The notes below the pieces were generated by a model. The model saw only the letters and a program-made list of their open reading frames with translations, had not been told where the DNA came from and made no database searches. A stretch of 64,000 nucleotides of DNA, taken from positions 682,001 to 746,000 of the forward strand of contig JACJXQ010000008.1 of assembly GCA_020636495.1 (NCBI GenBank), read 5' to 3'. Source of the DNA: Chitinophagales bacterium (GTDB lineage Bacteria > Bacteroidota > Bacteroidia > Chitinophagales > Chitinophagaceae). The translations under genes and the position numbers were made by a program. Positions 8,337 to 15,783 of this stretch are shown here, in pieces; the first letter of the stretch is position 1; every line of letters starts with the position of its first letter.

Positions 8337-8999
8337 TTAAGTTTCAGGGTCAGTGGTTGTGTTTTCTTTGAGTATCTGTATAAATTGCTTGCGGGGTATC
8401 ATGGCGGCCCCCAGGCTTTCTAAATGTTCCGTATACACCTGGCAATCTATCATTTGTACACCATCATGCTGCAGCCACTGTACATAATTGATAAAGGCGA
8501 ACTTGCTGGCATTGCTCACTTTGCTGAACATACTTTCTCCGAAGAAGATATTACCCAGGCGTATGCCATACAGCCCTCCCACTAATACACCATCCTGCCA
8601 TGCTTCGGCAGAATGTGCATAGCCTATTTTGTGTAACCGAGTATATGCATTTACAATATCATCGCCTATCCATGTGCCGTCCTGGCCCGGGCGGGGAGCC
8701 ATCCTGCAGTTGTGTATCACGTCTGTAAAGGCTGAATCAATTCTGAACTCCAGCGTTCCTTTTTTGATGACCTGTTTCATGCTTTTGCTCACTTTCAGGT
8801 TTTGCGGAAACAGTACAAACCTGGGGTCCGGGCACCACCACATAGGCTCACCCTCATCGTACCAGGGAAAGATACCATTTTGATAAGCGAGCAATAAACG
8901 GTCTGTAGACAGGTCGCCCCCAATAGCTAGTAGCCCATCGGGTAACGTTTCTTCTACGTCAGGAAACCACAGATCTTTATCCACTACATGCGGGTACAT
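8337..8999 (-). CDS. aat: Leucyl/phenylalanyl-tRNA--protein transferase
   Basis: This 220-residue enzyme transfers Leu or Phe from tRNA to proteins with N-terminal Arg or Lys, marking them for ClpAP (N-degron pathway). Characteristic segments are LWFPDVEETLPDGLLAIGGD, YQNGIFPWYDEGEPMWWCP, SAEAWQDGVLVGGLYGI and FGESMFSK. ATG 8999 (MYPHVVDKDLWFP) is chosen. A TTG nine codons upstream is also in frame, but it lies inside a -7-like GATATTTG sequence (9024-9031, minus strand), so the transcript probably starts downstream of it. It is divergent from the NfeD gene. Confidence 0.93.
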   Translation of the reverse strand: MYPHVVDKDLWFPDVEETLPDGLLAIGGDLSTDRLLLAYQNGIFPWYDEGEPMWWCPDPRFVLFPQNLKVSKSMKQVIKKGTLEFRIDSAFTDVIHNCRMAPRPGQDGTWIGDDIVNAYTRLHKIGYAHSAEAWQDGVLVGGLYGIRLGNIFFGESMFSKVSNASKFAFINYVQWLQHDGVQMIDCQVYTEHLESLGAAMIPRKQFIQILKENTTTDPET

Positions 9000-9101
9000 A
9001 TTGCGAAGGTAACGGGCATTATACAAATATCAAGTTTGTGTTGCCCGGATAAGTGACATCGGAAACTTTCGTATATTTAGCAATATCAAATTAGTATACC
9101 C

Positions 9102-9548
9102 TTGTCAGAATTTTTCCAGAATACTGCTGTAATATGGTTCCTTGTAGGGCTGGTACTCATTCTTGTTGAACTGGTCCTCCCTGGGTTGGTGTTATTGTTC
9201 TTTGGCGTAGGCGCATGGGTAACAGCGCTTGTCTGTCTAGTATCCAATCCCGGTATCAATACACAACTCTTCATTTTTCTTGCCGGCTCGCTCATCAGCC
9301 TGGTGTTATTGCGTAACCTTATCAAAAAGAAGTACATGGACCGCAAATCGCCGGATAGTGAACTGGAAGATGAATATATCGGCCAGACTGCCGTTGCGAT
9401 CAGTAGTTTTGCTGCAGGAGAAACGGGCAAAGTTACTTTTAAAGGCAGCAACTGGGAAGCCATAGCGCAGCAAGCTGTTACCACCGGGCAGAGGCTCAGG
9501 ATAACAGGCTATAAAAGCATCAAACTATTTGTAGAACCAATTCAATAA
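9102..9548 (+). CDS. NfeD-like membrane protein
   Basis: This 148-residue protein has two or three hydrophobic segments in the first ~75 residues (VIWFLVGLVLILVELVLPG, LVLLFFGVGAWVTALVCLV, LFIFLAGSLISLVLL). A soluble OB-fold-like domain follows (YIGQTAVAISSFAAGETGKV, then WEAIAQQAVTTGQRLRI), the short NfeD layout without a protease domain. The start is TTG at 9102; no in-frame ATG precedes the first helix. NfeD proteins act with SPFH proteins in membrane organisation, and the next gene, 4 bases downstream, is such a protein. Confidence 0.85.
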   Translation: MSEFFQNTAVIWFLVGLVLILVELVLPGLVLLFFGVGAWVTALVCLVSNPGINTQLFIFLAGSLISLVLLRNLIKKKYMDRKSPDSELEDEYIGQTAVAISSFAAGETGKVTFKGSNWEAIAQQAVTTGQRLRITGYKSIKLFVEPIQ

Positions 9549-9552
9549 ACTT

Positions 9553-10485
9553 ATGAACGGAGGCACAGTTATTTTTATCGGCCTGGTTATCCTGGCCATT
9601 CTTATTTTTCTTACCACTATAAAGATCGTCCCGCAACGTTCAGCATATATCATTGAACGTTTTGGAAAGTACAGGGCTACATTGCTTGCGGGGTTTCACA
9701 TTATCATTCCATTTGTAGACAGGGTATCGTATAAGCATACCTTGAAGGAGCAGGTGATAGATGTGGCTGCGCAAACCTGTATCACCAAGGATAATATCTC
9801 CGTTGAGGTAGACGGTGTATTGTATCTGCAGGTGATGGATGCGCAAAAGGCCAGTTATGGTATCGATAACTATCGTTTCGCATCAATACAACTGGCACAA
9901 ACGACCATGCGTAGCATCATAGGTAAAATGGAGCTGGACAAAACTTTCGAGGAACGTGATAGTATGAACGGCACGATAGTAGATGCGGTGGATAATGCCA
10001 GTGACCCATGGGGCGTGAAAGTTACCCGTTACGAAGTAAAGAATATTACTCCTCCGCAAAGCATTAAGGACGCCATGGAAAAACAGATGCGTGCAGAAAG
10101 GGAAAAGCGTGCCAATATCGCTAATTCGGAAGGTGATATGCAGGCGCGCATCAACAGGGCAGAGGGTGAGAAACGTGAATTGATAGCACGCTCAGAGGGT
10201 GAGAAAATGAAACGTATCAATGAGGCAGATGGTAAGGCTTCAGAGATTGAAGCAGTAGCAATGGCAACGGCAAAAGGTATCCGTGAAATAGCAACGGCTA
10301 TTAATGCTCCGGGTGGTAGTGACGCAGTAAACCTGCGTATAGCGGAGCAATATATCGGTGAGTTTGGTAAGCTGGCCAAGGAGAACAATACTATGATCAT
10401 ACCTTCGAATATGGCAGATCTATCCAGTCTCATTGCTACAGCTACACAGGTAATTAAGAAGACCAATAATAACACTGCGGGTTAA
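9553..10485 (+). CDS. SPFH/stomatin-family membrane protein (QmcA/paraslipin type)
   Basis: The 310-residue protein has one N-terminal membrane helix (VIFIGLVILAILIFLTTIKI). It is followed by the SPFH/band-7 domain (IVPQRSAYIIERFGKYRATL, VSYKHTLKEQVIDV, ISVEVDGVLYLQV) and a long charged coiled coil near 180-260 (EKQMRAEREKRANIANSEGD). These proteins form large membrane-bound cages thought to organise membrane microdomains and protease activity. It forms an operon with the NfeD gene 4 bases upstream. A strong intrinsic terminator follows at 10508-10536. Confidence 0.9.
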   Translation: MNGGTVIFIGLVILAILIFLTTIKIVPQRSAYIIERFGKYRATLLAGFHIIIPFVDRVSYKHTLKEQVIDVAAQTCITKDNISVEVDGVLYLQVMDAQKASYGIDNYRFASIQLAQTTMRSIIGKMELDKTFEERDSMNGTIVDAVDNASDPWGVKVTRYEVKNITPPQSIKDAMEKQMRAEREKRANIANSEGDMQARINRAEGEKRELIARSEGEKMKRINEADGKASEIEAVAMATAKGIREIATAINAPGGSDAVNLRIAEQYIGEFGKLAKENNTMIIPSNMADLSSLIATATQVIKKTNNNTAG

Positions 10486-10507
10486 TAGAGACAGTAAGTA
10501 TTTATTT

Positions 10508-10536
10508 AAAGGGGAAGCTGATGCTTCCCCTTTTTT
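10508..10536 (+). terminator. Intrinsic terminator of the nfeD-SPFH operon
   Basis: GGGGAAGC-TGAT-GCTTCCCC is a perfect 8-bp stem with a 4-base loop, directly followed by six T. Confidence 0.9.
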
Positions 10537-10565
10537 ATTCCAGTTGCATATGCTTATATCAAAAC

Positions 10566-10630
10566 TGACATCTGTCACCATATGATATGACAAAAATCAT
10601 GTTCCTGCATCTTAACCTGTTGTACTATTG
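10566..10630 (+). promoter_or_regulatory. Putative paa promoter and operator region
   Basis: A near -7 box TACTATTG (7 of 8 to TAnnTTTG) lies at 10623-10630, about 48 bases before paaA. Just upstream are inverted repeats: TGACA at 10566, TGTCA at 10573 and TGACA at 10588, plus an ATGA-N6-TCAT palindrome at 10587-10600 of the CRP/FNR-like or TetR-like kind. Their position around -35 suggests an operator; the regulator is unknown and is not encoded next to the operon. Confidence 0.4.
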
Positions 10631-10678
10631 AGTTTAGAGGTGCTGACCTTAATTATTCATTTATAAAAAAGATGCAAA

Positions 10679-11638
10679 ATGGACAGCGAAAAGAACGTAT
10701 TGGCAACGGAAGATACCCGCTTGTCAAAGTTTGAAGCAAGGGTACAAAATGGCGATGCTATTGAACCCAGGGACTGGATGCCCGAAGGATACAGGAGCCA
10801 CCTGATCCGCCAGATATCCCAACACGCTCACTCAGAAGTTATTGGTATGCAACCCGAGGGGAACTGGGTAACACGTGCCCCGAGCATGAGGGCCAAGCAA
10901 ATACTTTTAGCCAAGATTCAGGATGAAGGCGGACACGGGTTATATTTATACAGTGCCGCAGAAACACTTGGTATCAGTCGTGCTGAAATGATAGAACAAC
11001 TGCAGGCAGGTAAGGCCAAGTATTCTAACATTTTTAATTATCCTTCGTTAACATGGGCTGATATCGGTGCTATAGGCTGGTTGGTAGACGGTGCTGCCAT
11101 AGTTAACCAGGTGTCGCTGCAACGCACATCGTACGGTCCATACAGCAGGGCTATGGTACGTATTTGCAAGGAGGAGAGTTTCCACCAGAGACAAGGATAT
11201 GAGATAATGGCGACCATGATGAATGGTACTGCCGATCAAAAAGAAATGGCACAGGATGCCATGAACCGCTGGTGGTGGCCATCGCTTATGATGTTTGGCC
11301 CGCACGACTCTGATTCCCCTCATTCATCAGACGCTTTTAAGTGGAAGATAAAGAGACATAGTAATGATGAGCTAAGGCAGAAGTTTATTGACAAGACCGT
11401 GCAACAGGCAGAGGTGATTGGTTTGACGATACCGGACCCTGAGCTGAAGTTGAACGAGGAAACAGGCCATTACGATCATGGTGAAATAAACTGGGAAGAG
11501 TTTTACAGGGTGATAAAAGGTAATGGTCCCTGCAATAAGCAACGCATAGCCCATCATGTAAAAGCGCACAACAATGGAGCATGGGTGAGAGCAGCTGCTG
11601 AAATGTATAAAATGAAGCAGGCTGAGAAATACAATTAA
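10679..11638 (+). CDS. paaA: Phenylacetyl-CoA epoxidase catalytic subunit PaaA
   Basis: This 319-residue ferritin-like di-iron oxygenase subunit performs ring 1,2-epoxidation of phenylacetyl-CoA, the first aerobic ring attack of phenylacetate breakdown. Iron ligand motifs of the family are visible (KIQDEGGHGLYLYSAAETLG; VRICKEESFHQRQGYEIM), as are the WWWPSLMMFGP segment and a C-terminal KGNGPCNKQR. The length is as usual. It is the first gene of paaABCD; paaB follows after 24 bases. ATG 10679 has an A-rich leader and no rival start. Confidence 0.97.
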   Translation: MDSEKNVLATEDTRLSKFEARVQNGDAIEPRDWMPEGYRSHLIRQISQHAHSEVIGMQPEGNWVTRAPSMRAKQILLAKIQDEGGHGLYLYSAAETLGISRAEMIEQLQAGKAKYSNIFNYPSLTWADIGAIGWLVDGAAIVNQVSLQRTSYGPYSRAMVRICKEESFHQRQGYEIMATMMNGTADQKEMAQDAMNRWWWPSLMMFGPHDSDSPHSSDAFKWKIKRHSNDELRQKFIDKTVQQAEVIGLTIPDPELKLNEETGHYDHGEINWEEFYRVIKGNGPCNKQRIAHHVKAHNNGAWVRAAAEMYKMKQAEKYN

Positions 11639-11662
11639 TTCATTATAAAAAAACTTTCAATA

Positions 11663-11956
11663 ATGGCAACACAGGATTCTCAACTCGATCTATGGGAAGT
11701 ATTCATACAAGGCCGTAACGGTAGCCATCACATGCATGCAGGCAGTGTTCATGCATCTGACAAGAGTATGGCTTTGCAAAATGCCCGCGATATATATACA
11801 CGCAGGGGAGAAGGCTCCAGTATATGGGTAGTGCCTGCGGGTTCAATAGTAGCATCTAACCCCGATGATGCGGATATGTTCTTCGACCCGGCTGATGATA
11901 AAGTATATCGCCATCCCACATTTTATGTAATGCCTGAAGGCGCAAAACAGATATAG
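11663..11956 (+). CDS. paaB: Phenylacetyl-CoA epoxidase subunit PaaB
   Basis: This is a 97-residue small subunit of the epoxidase, matching PaaB in length and sequence (WEVFIQGRNGSHHMHAGSVHA; ALQNARDIYTRRGEGSSIWVV). PaaB stabilises and bridges the PaaAC heterodimers; it has no active site of its own. It lies between paaA and paaC, with only two bases between its stop and the paaC start, which indicates one transcript. Confidence 0.96.
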   Translation: MATQDSQLDLWEVFIQGRNGSHHMHAGSVHASDKSMALQNARDIYTRRGEGSSIWVVPAGSIVASNPDDADMFFDPADDKVYRHPTFYVMPEGAKQI

Positions 11957-11958
11957 GT

Positions 11959-12720
11959 ATGAAAGACACTAAACAGTTAACATACGAATATGCATTGCAC
12001 CTAGGTGATAATGCATGGGTATTATCGCACAGGCTGGCAGAGTGGTGCAGCAATGGCCCGATACTGGAAGAAGACCTGGCGATAACGAATTTTGCACTAG
12101 ACCTGATAGGCCGCGCACAAGGATTATATCGCTATGCGGCAGAGCTGGAAGGTAAGGGCCGAACAGAAGATGACCTTGCTTACAGGAGGAATGAACGTCA
12201 GTACTACAACAACCTGCTGACAGAAGTACCCAACGGCAACTTTGCTACTACTATGGCCAGACAGTTGTACATGTCTACATTTGAGTATTACTTCTACTCC
12301 GCATTAATGAACAGTAAGGACGAAACATTAGCGGCACTGGCAGCTAAGACACTCAAAGAGGTAAAGTACCACATGGCGCATGCGTCTGACTGGGTGGTAA
12401 GATTGGGAGACGGCACCGCAGAAAGTCATTATAAGATGCAGGAGGCGCTGAACGATCTTTGGATGTACACAGGTGAGTTATTCGAAATGAATGAAACTGA
12501 TGCCGCTTTAGCGGAGCAAGGTATTGGTGTAGACCTGGCGAAATTGTACCCTGAATGGCAGCAACGAATAACGGAGGTGATTACCAATGCAACACTCACA
12601 CTACCATATGCCGAATACATGCAGACAGGTGGCAGAAAGGGAGTGCATACAGAACACCTGGGACATATGTTGTGCGAAATGCAATACCTGCAACGAGCTT
12701 ATCCTGATGCAAAATGGTAG
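11959..12720 (+). CDS. paaC: Phenylacetyl-CoA epoxidase structural subunit PaaC
   Basis: This 253-residue ferritin-like protein is the non-catalytic partner of PaaA in the epoxidase core. Family segments include YALHLGDNAWVLSHRLAEWC, EDLAITNFALDLIGRAQGLY, RNERQYYNNLLTEVPNGNFA and KEVKYHMAHASDWVVRLGDG. The 3' end overlaps the start of paaD by 7 bases (12714-12720), so the two are likely translationally coupled. Confidence 0.96.
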   Translation: MKDTKQLTYEYALHLGDNAWVLSHRLAEWCSNGPILEEDLAITNFALDLIGRAQGLYRYAAELEGKGRTEDDLAYRRNERQYYNNLLTEVPNGNFATTMARQLYMSTFEYYFYSALMNSKDETLAALAAKTLKEVKYHMAHASDWVVRLGDGTAESHYKMQEALNDLWMYTGELFEMNETDAALAEQGIGVDLAKLYPEWQQRITEVITNATLTLPYAEYMQTGGRKGVHTEHLGHMLCEMQYLQRAYPDAKW

Positions 12721-13202
12721 GTGAAGAACTGACAAAACACGCTGTAATGGAGCTGCTGTCCGAGATAGCAGACCCTGAAATACCTGTTGTAAGCATTGCT
12801 GAAATAGGTATGCTGCGCGACGTACATATAACTGACGAAGGTTGCGAGGTGATCATCACGCCCACATATACAGGTTGTCCTGCAATGGGTATAATAGAGG
12901 CGGATATAAAAGCTCTGCTGGATAGCAAAGGCATCAACTCAAAGGTAAAGCTGGTATACAACCCTGCGTGGAATACAGACTGGATAACAGATGAAGCAAA
13001 AGAAAAGATGCGCAGGTATGGAATAGCTCCGCCCGAGCATTCTTCATGCGGGGATATTGTTTTGGCGGAGGCTCATATTGCCTGCCCCCAATGTGGGTCT
13101 AAAAATACCGAGGTGTTAAGCAGGTACGGAGCCACTGCTTGCAAAGCATTGTACAAATGTAATGCTTGCAAAGAGCCATTTGAATATTTTAAATGTCATT
13201 GA
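12714..13202 (+). CDS. paaD: PaaD, phenylacetyl-CoA epoxidase maturation protein
   Basis: This 162-residue protein has an N-terminal DUF59/MIP18-like domain (VMELLSEIADPEIPVVSIAE; YTGCPAMGIIEADI). The C-terminal zinc-ribbon-like part has Cys pairs CPQCGSKN and CNACKEPF. PaaD is needed for epoxidase assembly, probably Fe-S or metal insertion. The usual next gene, paaE (the reductase that feeds electrons to PaaA), is absent here; a strong terminator follows instead, so electrons must come from a reductase encoded elsewhere. Confidence 0.95.
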   Translation: MVGEELTKHAVMELLSEIADPEIPVVSIAEIGMLRDVHITDEGCEVIITPTYTGCPAMGIIEADIKALLDSKGINSKVKLVYNPAWNTDWITDEAKEKMRRYGIAPPEHSSCGDIVLAEAHIACPQCGSKNTEVLSRYGATACKALYKCNACKEPFEYFKCH

Positions 13203-13225
13203 TCTACTGATGCCCCTTATATACA

Positions 13226-13264
13226 AACGTCTGCAGAAGAAACTGCAGACGTTCTCTTTTATTT
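13226..13264 (+). terminator. Intrinsic terminator after paaD
   Basis: AACGTCTGCAG-AAGAAA-CTGCAGACGTT is a perfect 11-bp stem, followed by CTCTTTTATTTTA. The T-rich tail overlaps the stop codon of the convergent gene at 13259. Confidence 0.9.
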
Positions 13265-14131
13265 TACTTCCACCATGGTCTCCCGTAGCACCGCATCGCC
13301 TTCTTTTAATCGTATGTAATACTTGCCGGGATCAACACCTATTGCTTCAAATTCTACCCGGAAACGATGTCCTGCCTTGCCATATGTCCTGTCCTCGAAA
13401 ACTGATTGAATCATTTCACCATTTTCATTGTATATGCCGAGTGTTAGTTTTTTAGGGGCATCCAGTTGCTCTTCAAACTTTGCAAATATTTTAAGCGTTT
13501 TAGGGTCATACACTACTTCGCCTACTGCATTATTTACGGTAGTTTGTACGTAATACTGTGGTTCTGTTCTGCCCGTGATATTGATGAGATAATCCATCAG
13601 CTTTTTGGAGACAAATTCGTTGGCAGGATCATATACCTGGTTCAGACTATGCCCGTTGGTAAACATCCATACAGCTGATTGGCCCAGGATGTTGTATATC
13701 CTGTTCTGCTTGATGAAGTATAGCGCTTTCACCAGTGTGTCGTTGCCCATTCCCTGGTAAGTATAACTGATACCTTTTGCAGGTGCTGACATACGGCTGT
13801 CTGCGCAAAAGGTCTGCACGGTTATTGTGTTTTCTTTCAGTGGTGTCATGTACATCTTTTCTTCCCCGGCAAGAATAAGAGGCTGGTATCCTGCGGAGTC
13901 AGGCCTGAAAATAACGCCGGGGTTCATAACAAGGTTGAAAGTAAGACTGCCCGTATTTTTGATGGTCAACTTTAAAGCCTGTTGATTATAACTACTACCT
14001 GTAGTTTCCGCATTTACAGTAACAATGTGTTGCTCAATAGCCTTGGAGAGATTAATTATTGTTGGCGGGGTAGCATGGGAGGTGCCGACGCACAACAACA
14101 AAATAACCAGGGCATGCAAGAGGTGTTTCAT
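13259..14131 (-). CDS. Secreted protein of unknown function
   Basis: The 290-residue product begins with a signal peptide (MKHLLHALVILLLCVGTSHA) and then looks like an all-beta extracellular or periplasmic protein. No family is recognised. A DUF-like beta domain near 30-110 includes LTIKNTGSLTFNLVMNPGVI. The C-terminal domain (LTLGIYNENGEMIQSVFEDR, then IGVDPGKYYIRLKEGD) resembles a beta-sandwich tail but lacks the PNP motif of a T9SS domain. It lies between the convergent paaD terminator and the divergent AAA+ gene, 128 bases away. Confidence 0.7.
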   Translation of the reverse strand: MKHLLHALVILLLCVGTSHATPPTIINLSKAIEQHIVTVNAETTGSSYNQQALKLTIKNTGSLTFNLVMNPGVIFRPDSAGYQPLILAGEEKMYMTPLKENTITVQTFCADSRMSAPAKGISYTYQGMGNDTLVKALYFIKQNRIYNILGQSAVWMFTNGHSLNQVYDPANEFVSKKLMDYLINITGRTEPQYYVQTTVNNAVGEVVYDPKTLKIFAKFEEQLDAPKKLTLGIYNENGEMIQSVFEDRTYGKAGHRFRVEFEAIGVDPGKYYIRLKEGDAVLRETMVEVK

Positions 14132-14259
14132 ATACCAGTTAACGTTTGAGTTACAGATTGTATTGTTTCAATTAATGGTAAATGTAACCAGATAATAAAG
14201 ATGGATATACATGTTTAGGGTTTTATTTATAATATATTTACGTACATAAATCTCATAAA

Positions 14260-15585
14260 ATGAAAACAAGTGATAACGGCATTGTACTGGCACGGGAAAT
14301 AAACTGGCTGGCCATTATTATTGATCACAGGATGAGGGCATACTTCGGCGATGAGCAGGATTCATTCAGGATTGACGATATTCCACCTCCTGAATTGCAG
14401 GTTGATATGCCGGGTTATACGCAGATCGTCAGATGCCTTTCTGTTGCGGAGCGCCTGGTACTCGCATTAGCTATTGCACCGCATCTACAACCCGAGTTAC
14501 TGGATACTTTCCTGACAAGAAATGATATGACCGGACAGCCCTTTACCGAGTTTGGGGGTGTCACCACAGGGTACCACAAGGGGGTTATTCCAACCGGACA
14601 GACGGCTATATTTCTGCTTGCGGGAAATGACATCTATAATAGGATGAATGCTTTGCAACAACTCAGGACCAGTGTTCTTTTCAGGAAGATATTGAGTCTT
14701 GGCAAAGTCAATCTTTATGAGCCAGTGCTTAATGGTCCTCTTGTTATTTCAGATGAACATTTATATGAAATGATAAGTATGGCTGCTAACCCTGCAGCTC
14801 AGGTACAATTAGCAAGGCAGATAGATACCGATCTGGAATGGGATGATATGGTGCTGGACGAAACCACTTTGTCGAAGGTCAATGAAGTAAACATGTGGAT
14901 AAAACATGCAAGTACGCTTGTAGGAGACTCCGAATTGCGTAAAAAGTTGCGCCCGGGTTATCGTTGTCTCTTCTATGGTGCTGAAGGTACGGGCAAAAGA
15001 ACCGTTGCATGTCTTATTGGAAAAACTGCTGGTAAAGATGTTTACAGGGTAGACCTGGCCACTATTGTCTCGGAGTATATAGGAGAAACAGAGAAAAACC
15101 TATCAACTATTTTTGATGAAGCAAAAACAGGTGACTGGATATTGTTTTTTGATGAGGCCGACGCACTGTTTGGTAAGCGTACGGAAACGCGCAATGCTAA
15201 TGACCGCTATGCCAACCAGCAACTGGCTTACCTGTTACAGCGAATAGAGGAATATCCAGGCCTGATCATTGTGGCCGCAAACATGAGAACATTTATAGAC
15301 GAGGCATTCAAACGAAGGTTTCAATCAACTGTTCATTTTCCGGTGCCGGATGCACCCCAACGGTACCTTTTGCTGCAAAAAGCTTTTAATACAGGTATCC
15401 CGGTTGATAAAGATGTCGACCTGCAGGTAATTGCAGGTGATTATGAATTGACAGGAGGGGACATAAATGATGTTTTAACACATAGCAACCTTCAGGCATT
15501 GGATCGTGGAGCAGATCATATTACTATGCAGGACATTTTGGTAAATATTCACCGGGTATTTAAAATGCAAGAGAGAACATTATGA
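14260..15585 (+). CDS. AAA+ ATPase, contractile-injection-system type
   Basis: The 441-residue protein has an N-terminal ~200-residue region (INWLAIIIDHRMRAYFGDEQ; FTEFGGVTTGYHKGVIPTGQ) like the leading part of AAA+ ATPases found in extracellular contractile injection and T6SS-iii loci (Afp15/PVC15 type). One AAA+ module follows. The P-loop GAEGTGKR (240-247) has Arg where Thr or Ser normally follows the Lys. Walker B is ILFFDEAD (D298, E299), with arginine-finger candidates in AFKRRFQ. If it belongs to such a machine, the VgrG-PAAR genes near 60 kb are possible partners. No other structural genes adjoin it. A terminator follows at 15611. Confidence 0.8.
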   Translation: MKTSDNGIVLAREINWLAIIIDHRMRAYFGDEQDSFRIDDIPPPELQVDMPGYTQIVRCLSVAERLVLALAIAPHLQPELLDTFLTRNDMTGQPFTEFGGVTTGYHKGVIPTGQTAIFLLAGNDIYNRMNALQQLRTSVLFRKILSLGKVNLYEPVLNGPLVISDEHLYEMISMAANPAAQVQLARQIDTDLEWDDMVLDETTLSKVNEVNMWIKHASTLVGDSELRKKLRPGYRCLFYGAEGTGKRTVACLIGKTAGKDVYRVDLATIVSEYIGETEKNLSTIFDEAKTGDWILFFDEADALFGKRTETRNANDRYANQQLAYLLQRIEEYPGLIIVAANMRTFIDEAFKRRFQSTVHFPVPDAPQRYLLLQKAFNTGIPVDKDVDLQVIAGDYELTGGDINDVLTHSNLQALDRGADHITMQDILVNIHRVFKMQERTL

Positions 15586-15610
15586 TCAATAAAGCAATAT
15601 TGCCAATAAA

Positions 15611-15641
15611 AAAAGCCTTTCAGTATTACTGAAAGGCTTTT
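15611..15641. terminator. Bidirectional terminator between AAA+ gene and tRNA-Phe
   Basis: AAAAGCCTTTCAG-TATTA-CTGAAAGGCTTTT is a perfect 13-bp stem with A-run and T-run on either side. It can serve the AAA+ gene on the plus strand and tRNA-Phe on the minus strand. Confidence 0.9.
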
Positions 15642-15645
15642 GAGG

Positions 15646-15718
15646 TGGTGTGGGAGGGAATTGAACCCCCGACACAAGGATTTTCAGTCCTTTGCTCTAC
15701 CAACTGAGCTACCACACC
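15646..15718 (-). tRNA. tRNA-Phe (GAA)
   Basis: The minus strand folds as a standard 73-base tRNA: acceptor GGTGTGG paired with CCACACC, D arm with AGCTCAGTTGGTAGAGC, anticodon stem AAGGA/TCCTT with loop CTGAAAA (anticodon GAA), T arm with GGTTCAATTCC, discriminator A. CCA is not encoded (CCT follows). Confidence 0.97.
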
Positions 15719-15783
15719 GTCCCGATTTGGGATGGCAAAAATAGAACTAATCCTGAAATAACCAAAAAATCATCACAATGTAT

